Below are positions 17,681-27,186 of a DNA stretch of 64,000 nt, piece after piece. Source of the DNA: Pantoea eucalypti (GTDB lineage: Bacteria; Pseudomonadota; Gammaproteobacteria; Enterobacterales; Enterobacteriaceae). The notes under the pieces are model-generated. The model saw only the letters and a list, made by a program, of their open reading frames with translations, was not told the DNA's origin and searched no databases. The stretch is from positions 62,001 through 126,000 of the forward strand of contig NZ_CP045721.1 in the NCBI RefSeq assembly GCF_009646115.1, given 5' to 3'. A program made the position numbers and the translations under genes. Each line of letters opens with the position of its first letter. Positions within the stretch are counted from its first letter, which is position 1.

Positions 17681-18809
17681 ATCACTTCGTTCTGCATTGC
17701 TGATGCTCGGCGTGATGCTGGTCAGCGCGGGCGTACACGCCCGCACGCTGACCGATATTACCGGTCGCCAGGTCACCATTCCTGACCATCCGCAGCGTAT
17801 TGTGCTGGGTGAAAGCCGGATGCTCTACAGCGTTGCGCTGCTGACACCCGTCAATCCTCTGCAAAATATCGCTGGCTGGCCGCAGGATCTGAAAAAGTAT
17901 GATCCTCAGACCTGGCAGATTTTTGCCCGCCGGTTCCCGCAGATGGACGCTATTCCGGTACTGGGCCTGGATGGCGTTAATGACATGAATCCCGAACAGG
18001 TTATCGCGCTAAAGCCTGACGTGGTCATCCTGCCACAGCTGGCACGCGGCAGTGAAAGCGGCCTGGTACTGGAGAAAATGCTCGCGGCGGCGAATATCCC
18101 GGTGGTGAAGATCGATCTGCGGGTTGATTTGCTAAAAAATACTGAGCGCAGCATCACGCTACTGGGCGAAGTACTGAATCAATCCCAGCGTGCGGCTGAC
18201 TTTAATCGCTTCTACCGCAGCCACATGCAGCGCATTGCGAGTCGTCTGGCGGGTTATCACGGCCCGAAGCCATCCGTGCTGTTGCAGTTGCACTTGGGAC
18301 GGCGCAGTGAATGTTGTGTCACCTCGGTAAACGGCAATCTGGGTGAGCTTCTGACGTTTGCGGGTGGCAAAAATATAGCCAGTGAGCAGATCAAAGGTGT
18401 GTTCGGGCGGCTGAGTGAGGAAAGTGTGATCGCTGCTCAGCCGGATTACTACTTTGCTACCGGCACTGGCAGCGCAGATGAAGTGGGTGCGTTAAAACTT
18501 GGCCCCGCTGTCACCGCAGCGCAGACCCGACAGAGCCTGCTGGCACTGACAGGTAAGCAGAATGCCCTGAAGCAGCTCACCGCCCTGCGCGACGGTCATG
18601 CCGGTGCTATCTGGCACAACTTTTACCTCAGTCCCTGGCACGTAGTAGCAACCGAATTCTTTGCGACCACGCTCTACCCGCAGCTGTTTCATGACGTCGA
18701 TCCTGAACAGACACTACGGCAGCTGTTCCGTGATTTCCTGCCAATCCCCTATTCGGGCAGCTACCTCTACAGACTGGCACCCGAAGTGAAACCGGAATCA
18801 GGCCGCTGA
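17667..18809 (+). CDS. Periplasmic binding protein, iron/siderophore ABC type
   Basis: 380 residues beginning at a GTG inside the end of the receptor gene. A signal peptide (residues 1-25, ending GVHA) is followed by a type III binding fold: ITGRQVTIPDHPQRIVLGES, then the AlaLysProAsp-like ALKPDVVILPQ strand and SNR-type helical linker. Such proteins pass ferric siderophore or heme from receptor to permease. No permease or ATPase gene follows; the next gene is on the opposite strand and overlaps it by 12 bp. It must borrow a transporter from elsewhere, or act in another role. Confidence 0.82.
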   Translation: MLNFKSLRSALLMLGVMLVSAGVHARTLTDITGRQVTIPDHPQRIVLGESRMLYSVALLTPVNPLQNIAGWPQDLKKYDPQTWQIFARRFPQMDAIPVLGLDGVNDMNPEQVIALKPDVVILPQLARGSESGLVLEKMLAAANIPVVKIDLRVDLLKNTERSITLLGEVLNQSQRAADFNRFYRSHMQRIASRLAGYHGPKPSVLLQLHLGRRSECCVTSVNGNLGELLTFAGGKNIASEQIKGVFGRLSEESVIAAQPDYYFATGTGSADEVGALKLGPAVTAAQTRQSLLALTGKQNALKQLTALRDGHAGAIWHNFYLSPWHVVATEFFATTLYPQLFHDVDPEQTLRQLFRDFLPIPYSGSYLYRLAPEVKPESGR

Positions 18810-19781
18810 CAGTCCACGATTTTTTACCCGAACGATATCTGCCATCACCGACAACGCAATTTCCGCCGGCGTTTTGCTGCCGATGGGCAGACCAATGGGC
18901 GCATGGATGCGGTCCAGTTCCGTCCGATCCAGACCGGCGATCTGCTGGAGTCGCGCGCGCCGTTTCTCGCTGTTTTTCACCGAGCCCATAATACCGATAT
19001 AGAACGCGGGTGTGGCAATCGCTTCCATCATCGTCAGGTCATCAATGCGCGGATCGTGGGTCAGTGCCACAATCGCCACCGCAGCGTGCGCCCCGTTCAG
19101 CTCCAGCCAGCGCGCCGGATGCTGTGACACCAGCGTCACATTGTCCGCGCCGCTGAAGTGCCTCTCCAGCTCTGAGAGCATCTCCGGGCGGTGCTCACAG
19201 ACCCGCACATGAAAACCCAGGATCTGCCCAAGCCGGATGCACTCATAGGCTACGGTTGAGTAGCCCGCGATCAGCAATTCCGGTATCGCGCCAACAGGCA
19301 GCAACATCTGCGCCTCGCTGGCATCCAGCTCAGGCAGCACACGATCGCTGGCGATAACTTCCCATTGTGCGCGTTCACCAGGCCGTATCATTTTTACCAT
19401 CGGCTGTTGCCCGCTCAATGCGCGTTGCATTGCCGTCAGCAATGCCAGCGTAGCGTCATCAGGCGGCAAATATTCAATGGCGATCTCCAGACTACCGCCG
19501 CACGGCAAATTAACGTCAGGCCGAATTCCGCCCTCACCATAGCGCACACGCTGACTGCTGGCTCGATAAGCACCCGCCGCCAGTTGCGCCAGAAAATCCT
19601 CTTCTATGCAGCCGCCCGACAGTGAGCCGCAGTACGCTCCGGCTTCATTGACTGCCATCAGCGTGCCCGGCGCGCGCGGCGAAGAGCCATAGGTACGCAG
19701 CACCGTACAGAGCCAGACATTCTGACCTGCCTGGCAACTACTCAATGCCGCATTAATCACGCGTTGATCCAGCGTTATCAT
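18798..19781 (-). CDS. paoD: XdhC/PaoD-like molybdenum hydroxylase chaperone
   Basis: 327 residues. The N-terminal XdhC/CoxI domain has LCTVLRTYGSSPRAPGT and the GGCIEEDF cysteine motif that binds molybdenum cofactor; the C-terminal Rossmann-like domain has HDPRIDDLTMMEAI and the family end motif GLPIGSKTPAEIALSVMADI. It binds Moco, protects it during sulfuration and inserts it into the hydroxylase. It is the last gene of the five-gene operon and starts within an ATGA overlap with the mocA-like gene. E. coli PaoD has the same role for PaoABC. Confidence 0.88.
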   Translation of the reverse strand: MITLDQRVINAALSSCQAGQNVWLCTVLRTYGSSPRAPGTLMAVNEAGAYCGSLSGGCIEEDFLAQLAAGAYRASSQRVRYGEGGIRPDVNLPCGGSLEIAIEYLPPDDATLALLTAMQRALSGQQPMVKMIRPGERAQWEVIASDRVLPELDASEAQMLLPVGAIPELLIAGYSTVAYECIRLGQILGFHVRVCEHRPEMLSELERHFSGADNVTLVSQHPARWLELNGAHAAVAIVALTHDPRIDDLTMMEAIATPAFYIGIMGSVKNSEKRRARLQQIAGLDRTELDRIHAPIGLPIGSKTPAEIALSVMADIVRVKNRGLSAA

Positions 19782-20344
19782 GAAAATTCCTTTATTAACT
19801 GCAGATCAGCGGGGAGATCGATATCGCACAGGCAACCGCGATCATGAAGTGGCAGCCTGACCGCCTGTGACTTCACCATCGCCTGCGGACCGGCATCGCC
19901 CTGCAACACGCTCAGCATGGGATAGCATTGCTGCTGAAAACCGACCGGATGGCCTGGCCTGCCGTCAATCCACGGCCTGACGATAGGCGCATCCGCCAGC
20001 GCGGCGCTGACGGCGCGATAGCTTTCCGCCGTGACAAATGGCATGTCGCCCAGCGCAATCAGCCAGCCGTCGTAGTCGCGGCTGGCGTGAACACCGGCAG
20101 CGATCGATTCGCCCAGTCCGCCGCTGTTACACAGCACTAAAGTTGCCTGCCTGCAGAGCGTGTGAATTGCCGATGCGTCGGGGCGTGTGACGACGAACAG
20201 GTCAAGCCCGCTGGCAGCGGCCTGCTCCAGTGTATGTTGCAACACCGGTTTGCCTTCCAGATCAGCCAGAAGCTTATGCTCGCCTGCCTGCTGGCGAAAA
20301 CGGCGACTCAGCCCGGCGGCCAGTACGACCAGCGCTATCCTCAC
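19778..20344 (-). CDS. mocA: MocA/MobA-like molybdenum cofactor nucleotidyltransferase
   Basis: 188 residues from a GTG at 20344 preceded by GGAGAAAGAGA; the frame extends to 20407 but without a better start. The nucleotide-binding signature VLAAGLSRRFRQ..KLL at the N-terminus and the metal-binding ALGDMPF near residue 95 are those of the MobA-like family. HPVGF lies at about residue 145. MocA makes molybdopterin cytosine dinucleotide, the cofactor PaoABC-type enzymes need, so its position between paoC and xdhC fits well. MobA itself would be a less likely reading in this context. Confidence 0.85.
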   Translation of the reverse strand: MRIALVVLAAGLSRRFRQQAGEHKLLADLEGKPVLQHTLEQAAASGLDLFVVTRPDASAIHTLCRQATLVLCNSGGLGESIAAGVHASRDYDGWLIALGDMPFVTAESYRAVSAALADAPIVRPWIDGRPGHPVGFQQQCYPMLSVLQGDAGPQAMVKSQAVRLPLHDRGCLCDIDLPADLQLIKEFS

Positions 20345-20410
20345 TCTCTTTCTCCGCTCAGCGTGCAAAACGGGCGCAGGCTCCAGCCCACGCCCGTAAA
20401 ATGACAATTC

Positions 20411-20429
20411 GACCGGCTGTCAGCCGGTC
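20411..20429 (-). other. Short perfect hairpin between paoC and mocA-like gene
   Basis: GACCGGCT at 20411-20418 and AGCCGGTC at 20422-20429 form an 8-bp stem with a 3-nt loop in the 95-bp gap. It could attenuate the two maturation genes relative to the structural genes. There is no T-run. Confidence 0.4.
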
Positions 20430-20439
20430 AGAATCAGGC

Positions 20440-22749
20440 TCAGATAATTTTGTCGAGCGTAATCGGCAGGTCGCGAACGCGCTTGCCAGTGGCATGGAAC
20501 ACCGCATTACTGATCGCTGCCGCCACGCCGACGATACCCAGTTCACCCACGGGTTTACCGCCCATCGTAGTCGCCTCGAAATCGGGCTCGCCCACGTTGA
20601 TGGTGGTAATGTCAGGAATATCGCCGTTAACCGGCACCAGATAATCCGCCAGGTTGTTATTGATTACCCGGCCATTACGCGGATCGATGATGCCCTCTTC
20701 CATCAGTGCCTGGCCGACACCCATGATCATGCCGCCAATCCACTGACTGCGCGCCAGTTTAGGGTTGTAGAGACGGCCGCTGTCGAGTGCCGCGACCATC
20801 CGTTTTACCCGAATCGTGCCAAAGTCTTCATCAACCCGCACTTCAACAAAATGCGCGCTCCAGCTGTGAGCAGAGAATTTTTCAGGACGGGTACCATCAT
20901 TGAGGTTGCGGACCATCTTATCGCGCTCACTTTCTGACATATCATCCGGGAAGGTCCCGCCTTTCACCGTGAGACTCTCCGACGGTGCCAGGCTCGCCAG
21001 CTGCGCGAATGAGACGGCCAGGTTACTGTGCTGAGTATGCTGCACGCCGTCGCCTTTCAGGGTGAGCTGAGAAGCCGGTGTCCCTTTCAGCGGCGACTGA
21101 GCCAGCTCGCTTGCCAGCTTCAGTAACTGGTCGCGCATGCGTTTAGCGGTGTCGTCCACTGCGGCAGTCACGTTGCCGGCCAGCTGCGAACCGCCCGCTA
21201 CGCCTGTACGCGGCAACTCGGTATCTCCCAGTTGCACCTCAATGGTGCCGGAGGCCACGCCCAGAATGTCGGCAGCAGTCTGCGCCAGAATGGTATAGGT
21301 TCCGGTGCCGATATCCGCACCACCGCACTGCACCACAAATTTGCCCTGCGGCGTCAGGATGATTTTCGCTTCTGCGGGCAGCTTATTGACCGGATAGGTG
21401 CCGGAGGCCATACCCCAGCCAATCAGCTCACGCCCCTCACGCATTGAACGCGGCGTCATAATCCGCTGGTCCCAGCCAAAGGCTTCAGCCCCTTTCTGAT
21501 AGGCTTCTTTCAGTCGGCGTGAACTCCACGGCAGATCGAGCTGATAATCTTTGTCTGCCCAGTTGCGCAGACGCAGTTCCAGCGGATCGATGTTCAGGGC
21601 ATAAGCCATCTCATCCATCGCCACTTCCAGTCCAAAGGCGCTGGGGTTTTCGCCTGGCGCGCGCATCCATCCCGGTGTAACGGTGTTGATCGGCCTGATC
21701 TGATGTTGAGTGGAGACGTTCTCCACCGCATACATACGCGCTGTAACTTTGCTGCAGTTCTCGGCAAATTCGTCGATCAGTGACGTTTCACTGAAGCTGC
21801 GCTGGATAATCGCCTGGATTTTGCCGTCACGCGAGGCACCCAGCTCCAGCTGCTGAGAGGTAGCAGCACGTCCGCCGAGACCCGTAAAGGTCTGCGGACG
21901 GGTCAGCGACACCTTGATCGGGCGGTTAAGCGCCCGCGATGCCACACTCGCCAGCGCGACGTGGGTATAGGGCACTGGCTTTGAACCAAATCCGCCGCCG
22001 ACATAAGGCGAGATGATGCGCACGTCTTCAACCTCAATGCCCAGCCACTCGGCGATCTCTACCTGTGCGCCCGCGACCCACTGGCTTGGCTCCCAGACAG
22101 TGATGCGTCCATCCTGCCACTGCGCCACACAGGCGTGCGGTTCCATTGGCATATTGTATTCGCGCGGCGTGGTGTAGCGCTGACTCAGACGCACCTCAGC
22201 CTGCTGCATCGCTGCCTGCGCATCGCCCATGTTGATATCCTGCTTCGAGACCGGTTTCGGCTCTACGCCCTCATCAGTTGCAAAAATCAGCGCGGGTGAG
22301 GTTTCATACTCAATTTCAACCAGCGAGGCGGCATAGGTCGCCTGCTCGAAGGTCTCTGCCACCACCAGACCGATATTCTGCCCGTTGTGAATAATCACAT
22401 CGTCCTGAATCGGGGTGTAGGTTGACTGCGCCGCGCCCCCATCTGCAATGGCAGTAGGTTTGTTGATCTTCAGGCTGTTCAGATGGGTATAAACCGCCAC
22501 CACACCCGACGCCTGCTGCGCCTTGTCGGTTGACATGCGGCTGATACGACCGCTGGCAACGGTAGACTGGATCACCACGCCATAAAGCGGATTTTCCGGC
22601 TGATGTTCAACCGCATAACGCGCTTCACCAGTGACTTTCACTTTGCCGTCGCCCCGCGTGCGAGCGGCGCCCAGCCCTTCAATCGGGTTGTCTGCAGCTG
22701 AGTTCGCCTTCACTGCATCCTGAGGCGCGTGGTCGTTTACGTCACTCAT
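20440..22749 (-). CDS. paoC: Aldehyde oxidoreductase molybdenum-binding subunit (PaoC-like)
   Basis: 769 residues, a molybdenum hydroxylase large subunit. The N-terminal a/b hammerhead domain begins GLGAARTRGDGKVKVTGEARYA. Moco-binding segments include GGGFGSK, VTPGWMRAPGE and GGADIGTGT. The catalytic glutamate is in KPVGELGIVGVA, about 50 residues from the end, where xanthine oxidase-family bases lie. It overlaps paoB by 4 bp. By homology with PaoABC it oxidises aromatic aldehydes to acids, but a different N-heterocycle substrate is possible. No signal peptide is visible. Confidence 0.88.
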   Translation of the reverse strand: MSDVNDHAPQDAVKANSAADNPIEGLGAARTRGDGKVKVTGEARYAVEHQPENPLYGVVIQSTVASGRISRMSTDKAQQASGVVAVYTHLNSLKINKPTAIADGGAAQSTYTPIQDDVIIHNGQNIGLVVAETFEQATYAASLVEIEYETSPALIFATDEGVEPKPVSKQDINMGDAQAAMQQAEVRLSQRYTTPREYNMPMEPHACVAQWQDGRITVWEPSQWVAGAQVEIAEWLGIEVEDVRIISPYVGGGFGSKPVPYTHVALASVASRALNRPIKVSLTRPQTFTGLGGRAATSQQLELGASRDGKIQAIIQRSFSETSLIDEFAENCSKVTARMYAVENVSTQHQIRPINTVTPGWMRAPGENPSAFGLEVAMDEMAYALNIDPLELRLRNWADKDYQLDLPWSSRRLKEAYQKGAEAFGWDQRIMTPRSMREGRELIGWGMASGTYPVNKLPAEAKIILTPQGKFVVQCGGADIGTGTYTILAQTAADILGVASGTIEVQLGDTELPRTGVAGGSQLAGNVTAAVDDTAKRMRDQLLKLASELAQSPLKGTPASQLTLKGDGVQHTQHSNLAVSFAQLASLAPSESLTVKGGTFPDDMSESERDKMVRNLNDGTRPEKFSAHSWSAHFVEVRVDEDFGTIRVKRMVAALDSGRLYNPKLARSQWIGGMIMGVGQALMEEGIIDPRNGRVINNNLADYLVPVNGDIPDITTINVGEPDFEATTMGGKPVGELGIVGVAAAISNAVFHATGKRVRDLPITLDKII

Positions 22750-23738
22750 GCGATTTCTCCTGCTGCCATCAGCGCGCGTGCAATGACACGCGGCGCCAGT
22801 TTTGCTTTATAGGCGTTATGTGCCAGCGCCTGCGCTTCCTGGGTAATCAGTTCTGCGGCCCGGAACACTGTCTCTTCATTAAACGGCTGGCCTTCCAGTG
22901 CCTGCTCCACGGACCTGACGCGCCAGGGTTTGGTCGCCACGCCGCCCAGTGCGATATGCACCTGACGCATCACGCCGTTCTCCAGCGTAAAGCCTGCGGC
23001 GGCACTGGCTGCAGCAAACTCATAGGAGCTGCGGTCGCGGACTTTAAGGTAGTGAGAGTGCCGAAGAGAGTCGGTTTGCGGCACTTCAATCGCCACAATA
23101 ATTTCGTCATCACGCAGATCGTGCTCACGATCAGGCGTGTCACCTGGCAGCAGGAAGAAATCATCCATTGCGATGCGGCGGGTTTCGCCCTGCTGATTCT
23201 GCAGGACCACAATGGCGTCAAATGCCACCAGTGCGACCGCCAGATCGCCGGGATAAACCGCAATGCAACTGTCGCTGGCACCCAGAATGGCATGATTGCT
23301 GTTAACGCCATCCAGTGCGGCACAGCCAGAACCCGGATTGCGTTTGTTACAGGCAGTAAAGGTCGCCGGATCGCGGTAATAGGCGCAACGGGTACGCTGA
23401 CGTAAATTGCCGCCCAGCGTCGCCATATTACGAATCTGAGGAGACGCAGCCTGCCACAGGCTGCCGTAGATTGCCGGTGCATTCTGCTCGCAGTCGTGAT
23501 GATCGGCCAACTGACTCATCGTGACCAGCGCACCGGCCGTAATTTTATCGTCGTCAAACTGCAGATTTTTAAGCTCGCTTAATCCGCTGATGCCAATTAA
23601 CTGGGGTGGCGTGAAGACGCCACACTTCATCAGATCGAGCTGCGTGGTGCCGCCCGCCAGCAACTGACTGCCTGACTGCTGTTTAAGGGATGCGGCGTCC
23701 TGAGGCGTCTGCGCGATTTTCCAGCTGAATTCATTCAT
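22746..23738 (-). CDS. paoB: FAD/4Fe-4S subunit of the aldehyde oxidoreductase (PaoB-like)
   Basis: 330 residues. The FAD-binding signature SQLLAGGTTQLDLMK lies near residue 25 and ATLGGNLRQRTRC near residue 115. The cysteines in TRCAYYRD, TACNKR and GSGCAALDG form the insert known in PaoB and 4-hydroxybenzoyl-CoA reductase beta to bind an extra 4Fe-4S cluster. It carries electrons between the 2Fe-2S subunit and FAD. ATGA overlaps join it to paoA and paoC, so translation is coupled. Confidence 0.88.
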   Translation of the reverse strand: MNEFSWKIAQTPQDAASLKQQSGSQLLAGGTTQLDLMKCGVFTPPQLIGISGLSELKNLQFDDDKITAGALVTMSQLADHHDCEQNAPAIYGSLWQAASPQIRNMATLGGNLRQRTRCAYYRDPATFTACNKRNPGSGCAALDGVNSNHAILGASDSCIAVYPGDLAVALVAFDAIVVLQNQQGETRRIAMDDFFLLPGDTPDREHDLRDDEIIVAIEVPQTDSLRHSHYLKVRDRSSYEFAAASAAAGFTLENGVMRQVHIALGGVATKPWRVRSVEQALEGQPFNEETVFRAAELITQEAQALAHNAYKAKLAPRVIARALMAAGEIA

Positions 23739-24223
23739 GCGGACTCCTTCGCCATCTCAGCAGCGGCCTGTTTAATCGCATCGACGATGTGCGGATAAGC
23801 CCCGCAACGGCAGAGATTGCCGCTCATATATTCACGGATCTCATCATCTGAACCGGCGTGGCCCTCTTTGATACAGGCGACAGCGGACATAATCTGGCCC
23901 GGCGTGCAGTAGCCACACTGGAAGGCATCATTTTCCATAAAGCAGCGCTGAACCGGATGCAATTCACCTTCGGTGGAGGCCAGGCCTTCAATGCTGGTGA
24001 CTTCAGCGCCGTTTGCCTGCACCGCCAGCGTCAGGCAACTCAGCACCCGCTGACCATTAATCAGCACCGTGCAGGCACCGCATTGTCCCTGGTCGCACCC
24101 TTTTTTAGTGCCGGTCAGGTTCAGATGCTCGCGCAGTGCATCGAGCAGGGTGACTCGCGGATCGACCTGCATCTGCTGCGACTGGCCATTGACCTGCATT
24201 GTTAGCGATATTTGTTCCGACAT
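23735..24223 (-). CDS. paoA: 2Fe-2S subunit of the aldehyde oxidoreductase (PaoA-like), no Tat signal
   Basis: 162 residues. A plant-type 2Fe-2S domain (CDQGQCGACTVLINGQRVLSC) is followed by the alpha-helical second cluster domain (QCGYCTPGQ..., NLCRCGAY). E. coli PaoA is 229 residues because it carries an N-terminal twin-arginine signal; here the protein begins MSEQISLTMQVNGQ directly at the ferredoxin fold. The ATG has GGGAAG 6-8 bases upstream, and no in-frame extension encodes a signal. The complex is therefore probably cytoplasmic. First gene of the operon. Confidence 0.88.
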   Translation of the reverse strand: MSEQISLTMQVNGQSQQMQVDPRVTLLDALREHLNLTGTKKGCDQGQCGACTVLINGQRVLSCLTLAVQANGAEVTSIEGLASTEGELHPVQRCFMENDAFQCGYCTPGQIMSAVACIKEGHAGSDDEIREYMSGNLCRCGAYPHIVDAIKQAAAEMAKESA

Positions 24224-24897
24224 TGTCTGCTTCCCATTGTTGTGGGCTAAAAGATGGTTTTTATTGGTATTTTTATGACGGGAGTGAAATCGGGGAAATG
24301 GTGATAACCCTAATCTTTACACGCGTATCTCTGCTTTTAGGTTTAGCAGCTTTTTGGCGATTCGGGGAAGATCAGGATAAAAGACAGCGTTATCTGAGGT
24401 GAAAAGAAGATCAAAGCGTTATAAAAGTTAAAGCATAACGATTTCATCTCTATGATTTTATGGGCTTTAAAGTCTAACTTGTTGCTATGTGTCGTTCAGA
24501 AGACTTCTGGAACTGCCTTGTTAACTTTCCCAAAAAGTTAAACACTCAGGAATTGCCTGAATCGACAATCCTGTTTAAGCCAGAATCCGCTGACGGAATA
24601 TGCAACGTTGAGTCTGCTACGAGATGGCCATTTTCTCGGTTCAGTGAGGCAATGAGGTGCCAGAACGCCTGGCACACACATCAGGCTCCTCTTCTGGCCC
24701 CCTGGTGGCTTAGAGTATTTGTGGTGGGATAAAATGGGTCATTACCAGTATGAAAAACGAAATGTACAAGCGTCATCTCAAGGTTATCCATATTATCTGT
24801 TAAGCGTGCAGAAATGCTCTATCCTTTCGGATAGTAATACTACAGGCTGATTACTCACCATTTCGTTGACGTAAAAGAATCACAGACTTTTTTCTGA
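24224..24897. other. 674-bp intergenic region
   Basis: This gap lies between the start of the pao operon and the 3' end of the lipoprotein gene. It must hold the pao promoter, but I cannot single it out. A 6-bp hairpin (CTATCC/GGATAG, 24819-24834) is the only clear structure. Short open frames here have no convincing start site or family resemblance. Confidence 0.4.
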
Positions 24898-25461
24898 TTA
24901 GCTTCCACCGATGAGATGTTGACAACGATTTCTGGCGTCCCAGTTATATTGAGGATTTTTTATAAAATCAGAAGCAATTTTGGCACGATCTGAATTAACC
25001 GTGATGACATAATCAGACGAAATTTCCCGGACACCATATTCAGTATCAATAAAGTAGTGTTTTCCTGGCTGCGGGATAAATGGCACCCATTGAGAGAGTA
25101 AATACGTTTCCTGATGCTTAGTTTTTTTTCCTTTTTCGTCATAATCGCTTTTAATCGTGTTGAGCTGCTGAAGAGCCATGAGCCTGCCCGGTTTTACCTT
25201 GCCAGTCATAACGTGACCTGCAGAGGGTATTAAATTTGACTCAAGTTGATAGCGCTCAGTTCTGTCATAACAACTGCCTTTCTTCTCATAGACAGAAAGA
25301 TAAAATGTGCCCACAAATCCTTTTGGATTTATGGCCACTACGGTCGCTGCATCTTTACCTTCGTAATTTTTATAATCGAGGGGAAGAAGCGTAGAACAAC
25401 CCACCAGGATAATAGCAGGGCATATTAACACTATTCTCTTAAATTTCTTGATGGCATGCAT
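24898..25461 (-). CDS. Predicted lipoprotein of unknown function
   Basis: 187 residues. A lysine-rich N-terminus and hydrophobic core end in the lipobox LVGC at residues 19-22, so it should be a lipid-anchored envelope protein; the +2 residue is Ser, which favours outer-membrane sorting. The ATG has AGGAAG upstream. The mature part has two further cysteines (GSCYDR, NRCQHL). I do not recognise a family. It lies upstream (minus strand) of nothing obvious, about 430 bp before the pao operon promoter. AT-richer than the pao genes. Confidence 0.65.
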   Translation of the reverse strand: MHAIKKFKRIVLICPAIILVGCSTLLPLDYKNYEGKDAATVVAINPKGFVGTFYLSVYEKKGSCYDRTERYQLESNLIPSAGHVMTGKVKPGRLMALQQLNTIKSDYDEKGKKTKHQETYLLSQWVPFIPQPGKHYFIDTEYGVREISSDYVITVNSDRAKIASDFIKNPQYNWDARNRCQHLIGGS

Positions 25462-25656
25462 TTATTTTATCTTCCTGATATTCAGATTCTGGACGCCTGC
25501 CGCGAATAAAAAACTAAAGGTATTTATAAAAAATTCTATTTATCGCGCAATTAAACGTAATCGCAGACCAAGTGAGTTTAAATTTCACTCAGCCAGCTAT
25601 TTTTAGCCATAAAAGCCATGCAGGCACTCTCTATCTGATGGCCTTATTATCAGGAC

Positions 25657-25686
25657 GATTAAAAAGCCCGAAAGAGCTTTTTAATC
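25657..25686. terminator. Strong terminator after the omptin gene
   Basis: A perfect 11-bp stem (GATTAAAAAGC at 25657-25667 with GCTTTTTAATC at 25676-25686), with A/T-rich arms that supply U-runs in both directions. It lies 24 bp past the stop of the omptin gene. Confidence 0.8.
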
Positions 25687-25709
25687 GTTTTATGGCGTGC
25701 AGAGCCGAA

Positions 25710-26648
25710 TCAGAATCGGTATTGCAGACCCGCGGTGATCGTGTAGTTTTTATTCGAGATACCCGCGGCATCTCCACCAATTGATGCTGAATCACCGGAG
25801 AATCGGTCAATAATCTCTGTGCTGCCTTTGCCTTCTTCATATTTGCTGTAAGTAAATTCGGCAAAAATTTTGGCGTCAGGTGTCACATAATATCCTGCGT
25901 CGACTGATGCGCCGTAGTACCGGGAATCAGTCGCTTTCTCGCGAAAGGTGAGATCGCGCATGTAGTGCTCGTCGTTATCGTGTGCACGGACCCAGTCACT
26001 GAATTTAAACAATGCGTTAAATTCGAAGTCGTTAATACGATACTGGCCCGCAAGACCAACGTAAGGCATTGAAAAACGCTGGCTGTAGCCAATGCCACGT
26101 TCACCTCTCGGGAAATCACCCGTCGATGCGCCGTTATCGTAATTGTAAGAACCACCAAAGGCGGTCCAGCTGAAACGGGTTTCCTGATAACCAGCCGTCA
26201 GCCCGGCCTTGTAGTTATCGCCTTGTAACACCCAGCCCTTAACATTGAGATCGTATTCGTTGGCGTAATTAACATCCGTGCGGGGATGAGATGAATGGTC
26301 TGTCCAGGCTGACTGATTGTCATCAAGCCAGTCATAGTCATCCATATGACCGGAACCGGACGCCAGGGAAGTCCAGCCTCGCGCATTCAGCGTCAGAAAT
26401 GAGTATGCATCCCAGGATAGTTCGCCTTTCAGAATAGCCACATTCTTTATTTTCCAGTCCAGTTTGCTGACTTTGCGGCCTGTTTCTGTGTCGTAAACCA
26501 ACTCATGAGATTTGCCACTCAGCATCCCGGCTGACGTCGAGACAGTAAAACTTTCCGGAGAAAAATTCGGTGAAAACCGATCTGAATCTGCGCAGGCTCC
26601 GCCTGACAGCGTCGCCATCATCATCACTGCAACGGTACTTTTTTTCAT
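25710..26648 (-). CDS. Omptin-family outer membrane protease
   Basis: 312 residues (OmpT 317) from the ATG at 26648, which has AAGGAGATGGG upstream; the frame extends to 26702 without a signal. A signal peptide of about 20 residues is followed by a 10-strand barrel. All four omptin catalytic residues are visible: the Asp pair in HMDDYDW and the Asp-His pair in HDNDEHYM. It cleaves between basic residues in host or self peptides at the cell surface and needs rough-type LPS. The final strand ends in phenylalanine (LQYRF). It is preceded by 480 bp of non-coding DNA. Confidence 0.9.
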   Translation of the reverse strand: MKKSTVAVMMMATLSGGACADSDRFSPNFSPESFTVSTSAGMLSGKSHELVYDTETGRKVSKLDWKIKNVAILKGELSWDAYSFLTLNARGWTSLASGSGHMDDYDWLDDNQSAWTDHSSHPRTDVNYANEYDLNVKGWVLQGDNYKAGLTAGYQETRFSWTAFGGSYNYDNGASTGDFPRGERGIGYSQRFSMPYVGLAGQYRINDFEFNALFKFSDWVRAHDNDEHYMRDLTFREKATDSRYYGASVDAGYYVTPDAKIFAEFTYSKYEEGKGSTEIIDRFSGDSASIGGDAAGISNKNYTITAGLQYRF

Positions 26649-26702
26649 TTTAATCCCATCTCCTTGAAGGTAATCCTTGTACAGCAGCGCCATTCTTCTC
26701 AT

Positions 26703-27186
26703 TCAATGGCAGCTGCACTTCTATACTCACCTGTGGGGCAGAAGCCCCGAAAAAACGAAATCCTGCGCGATGGTGCATGTGAAGTCGGAGATTTGTTAAC
26801 AACTCACATTATCGCTCGCAGGTTTGAACAGTTAAGGCAAATTCTTTAATCGGCATGTCATCAGGAAACATTAATTATTTTTGCCATTTCGCACTTTTCT
26901 GGCGGCCCGGTTATGGCCAAACCGCGGAAGTGAGCTTCACCAGGCATTCACCTCGAAAAACGTCATTCACAATGCTGTCTCCTGACCTCCCGCCAAAAGA
27001 GTGATTAATGAGCGGCCAGGCGACTTGATTCTCAGCGTTACCGTTCAGGTTGGGACACTGCTGAAGAGCGAATCTTGATATAAAGCGCAATCAGGATTCC
27101 CTGTTTCCATGCTTCTCTTACGGCAGACTATTAAATTGCAGTAGCCTCTGAAAGCCACGTATTCCCGGCGCCCTGCTCGCCTTCTA
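26703..27186. other. 480-bp gap between omptin and MFS genes
   Basis: It contains the omptin promoter region and the 3' side of the MFS gene. I looked for PhoP-type repeats and found nothing convincing. No gene is supported here. Confidence 0.4.

Noticed and set aside
24487..24732. 81-residue frame in the pao/lipoprotein gap
   Set aside because: No start site, unusual composition, and rich in rare features. Probably chance.
26649..26900. PhoP-box-like GGTTTA repeats before the omptin gene
   Set aside because: Only one half-site matched and the spacing and orientation were not right.
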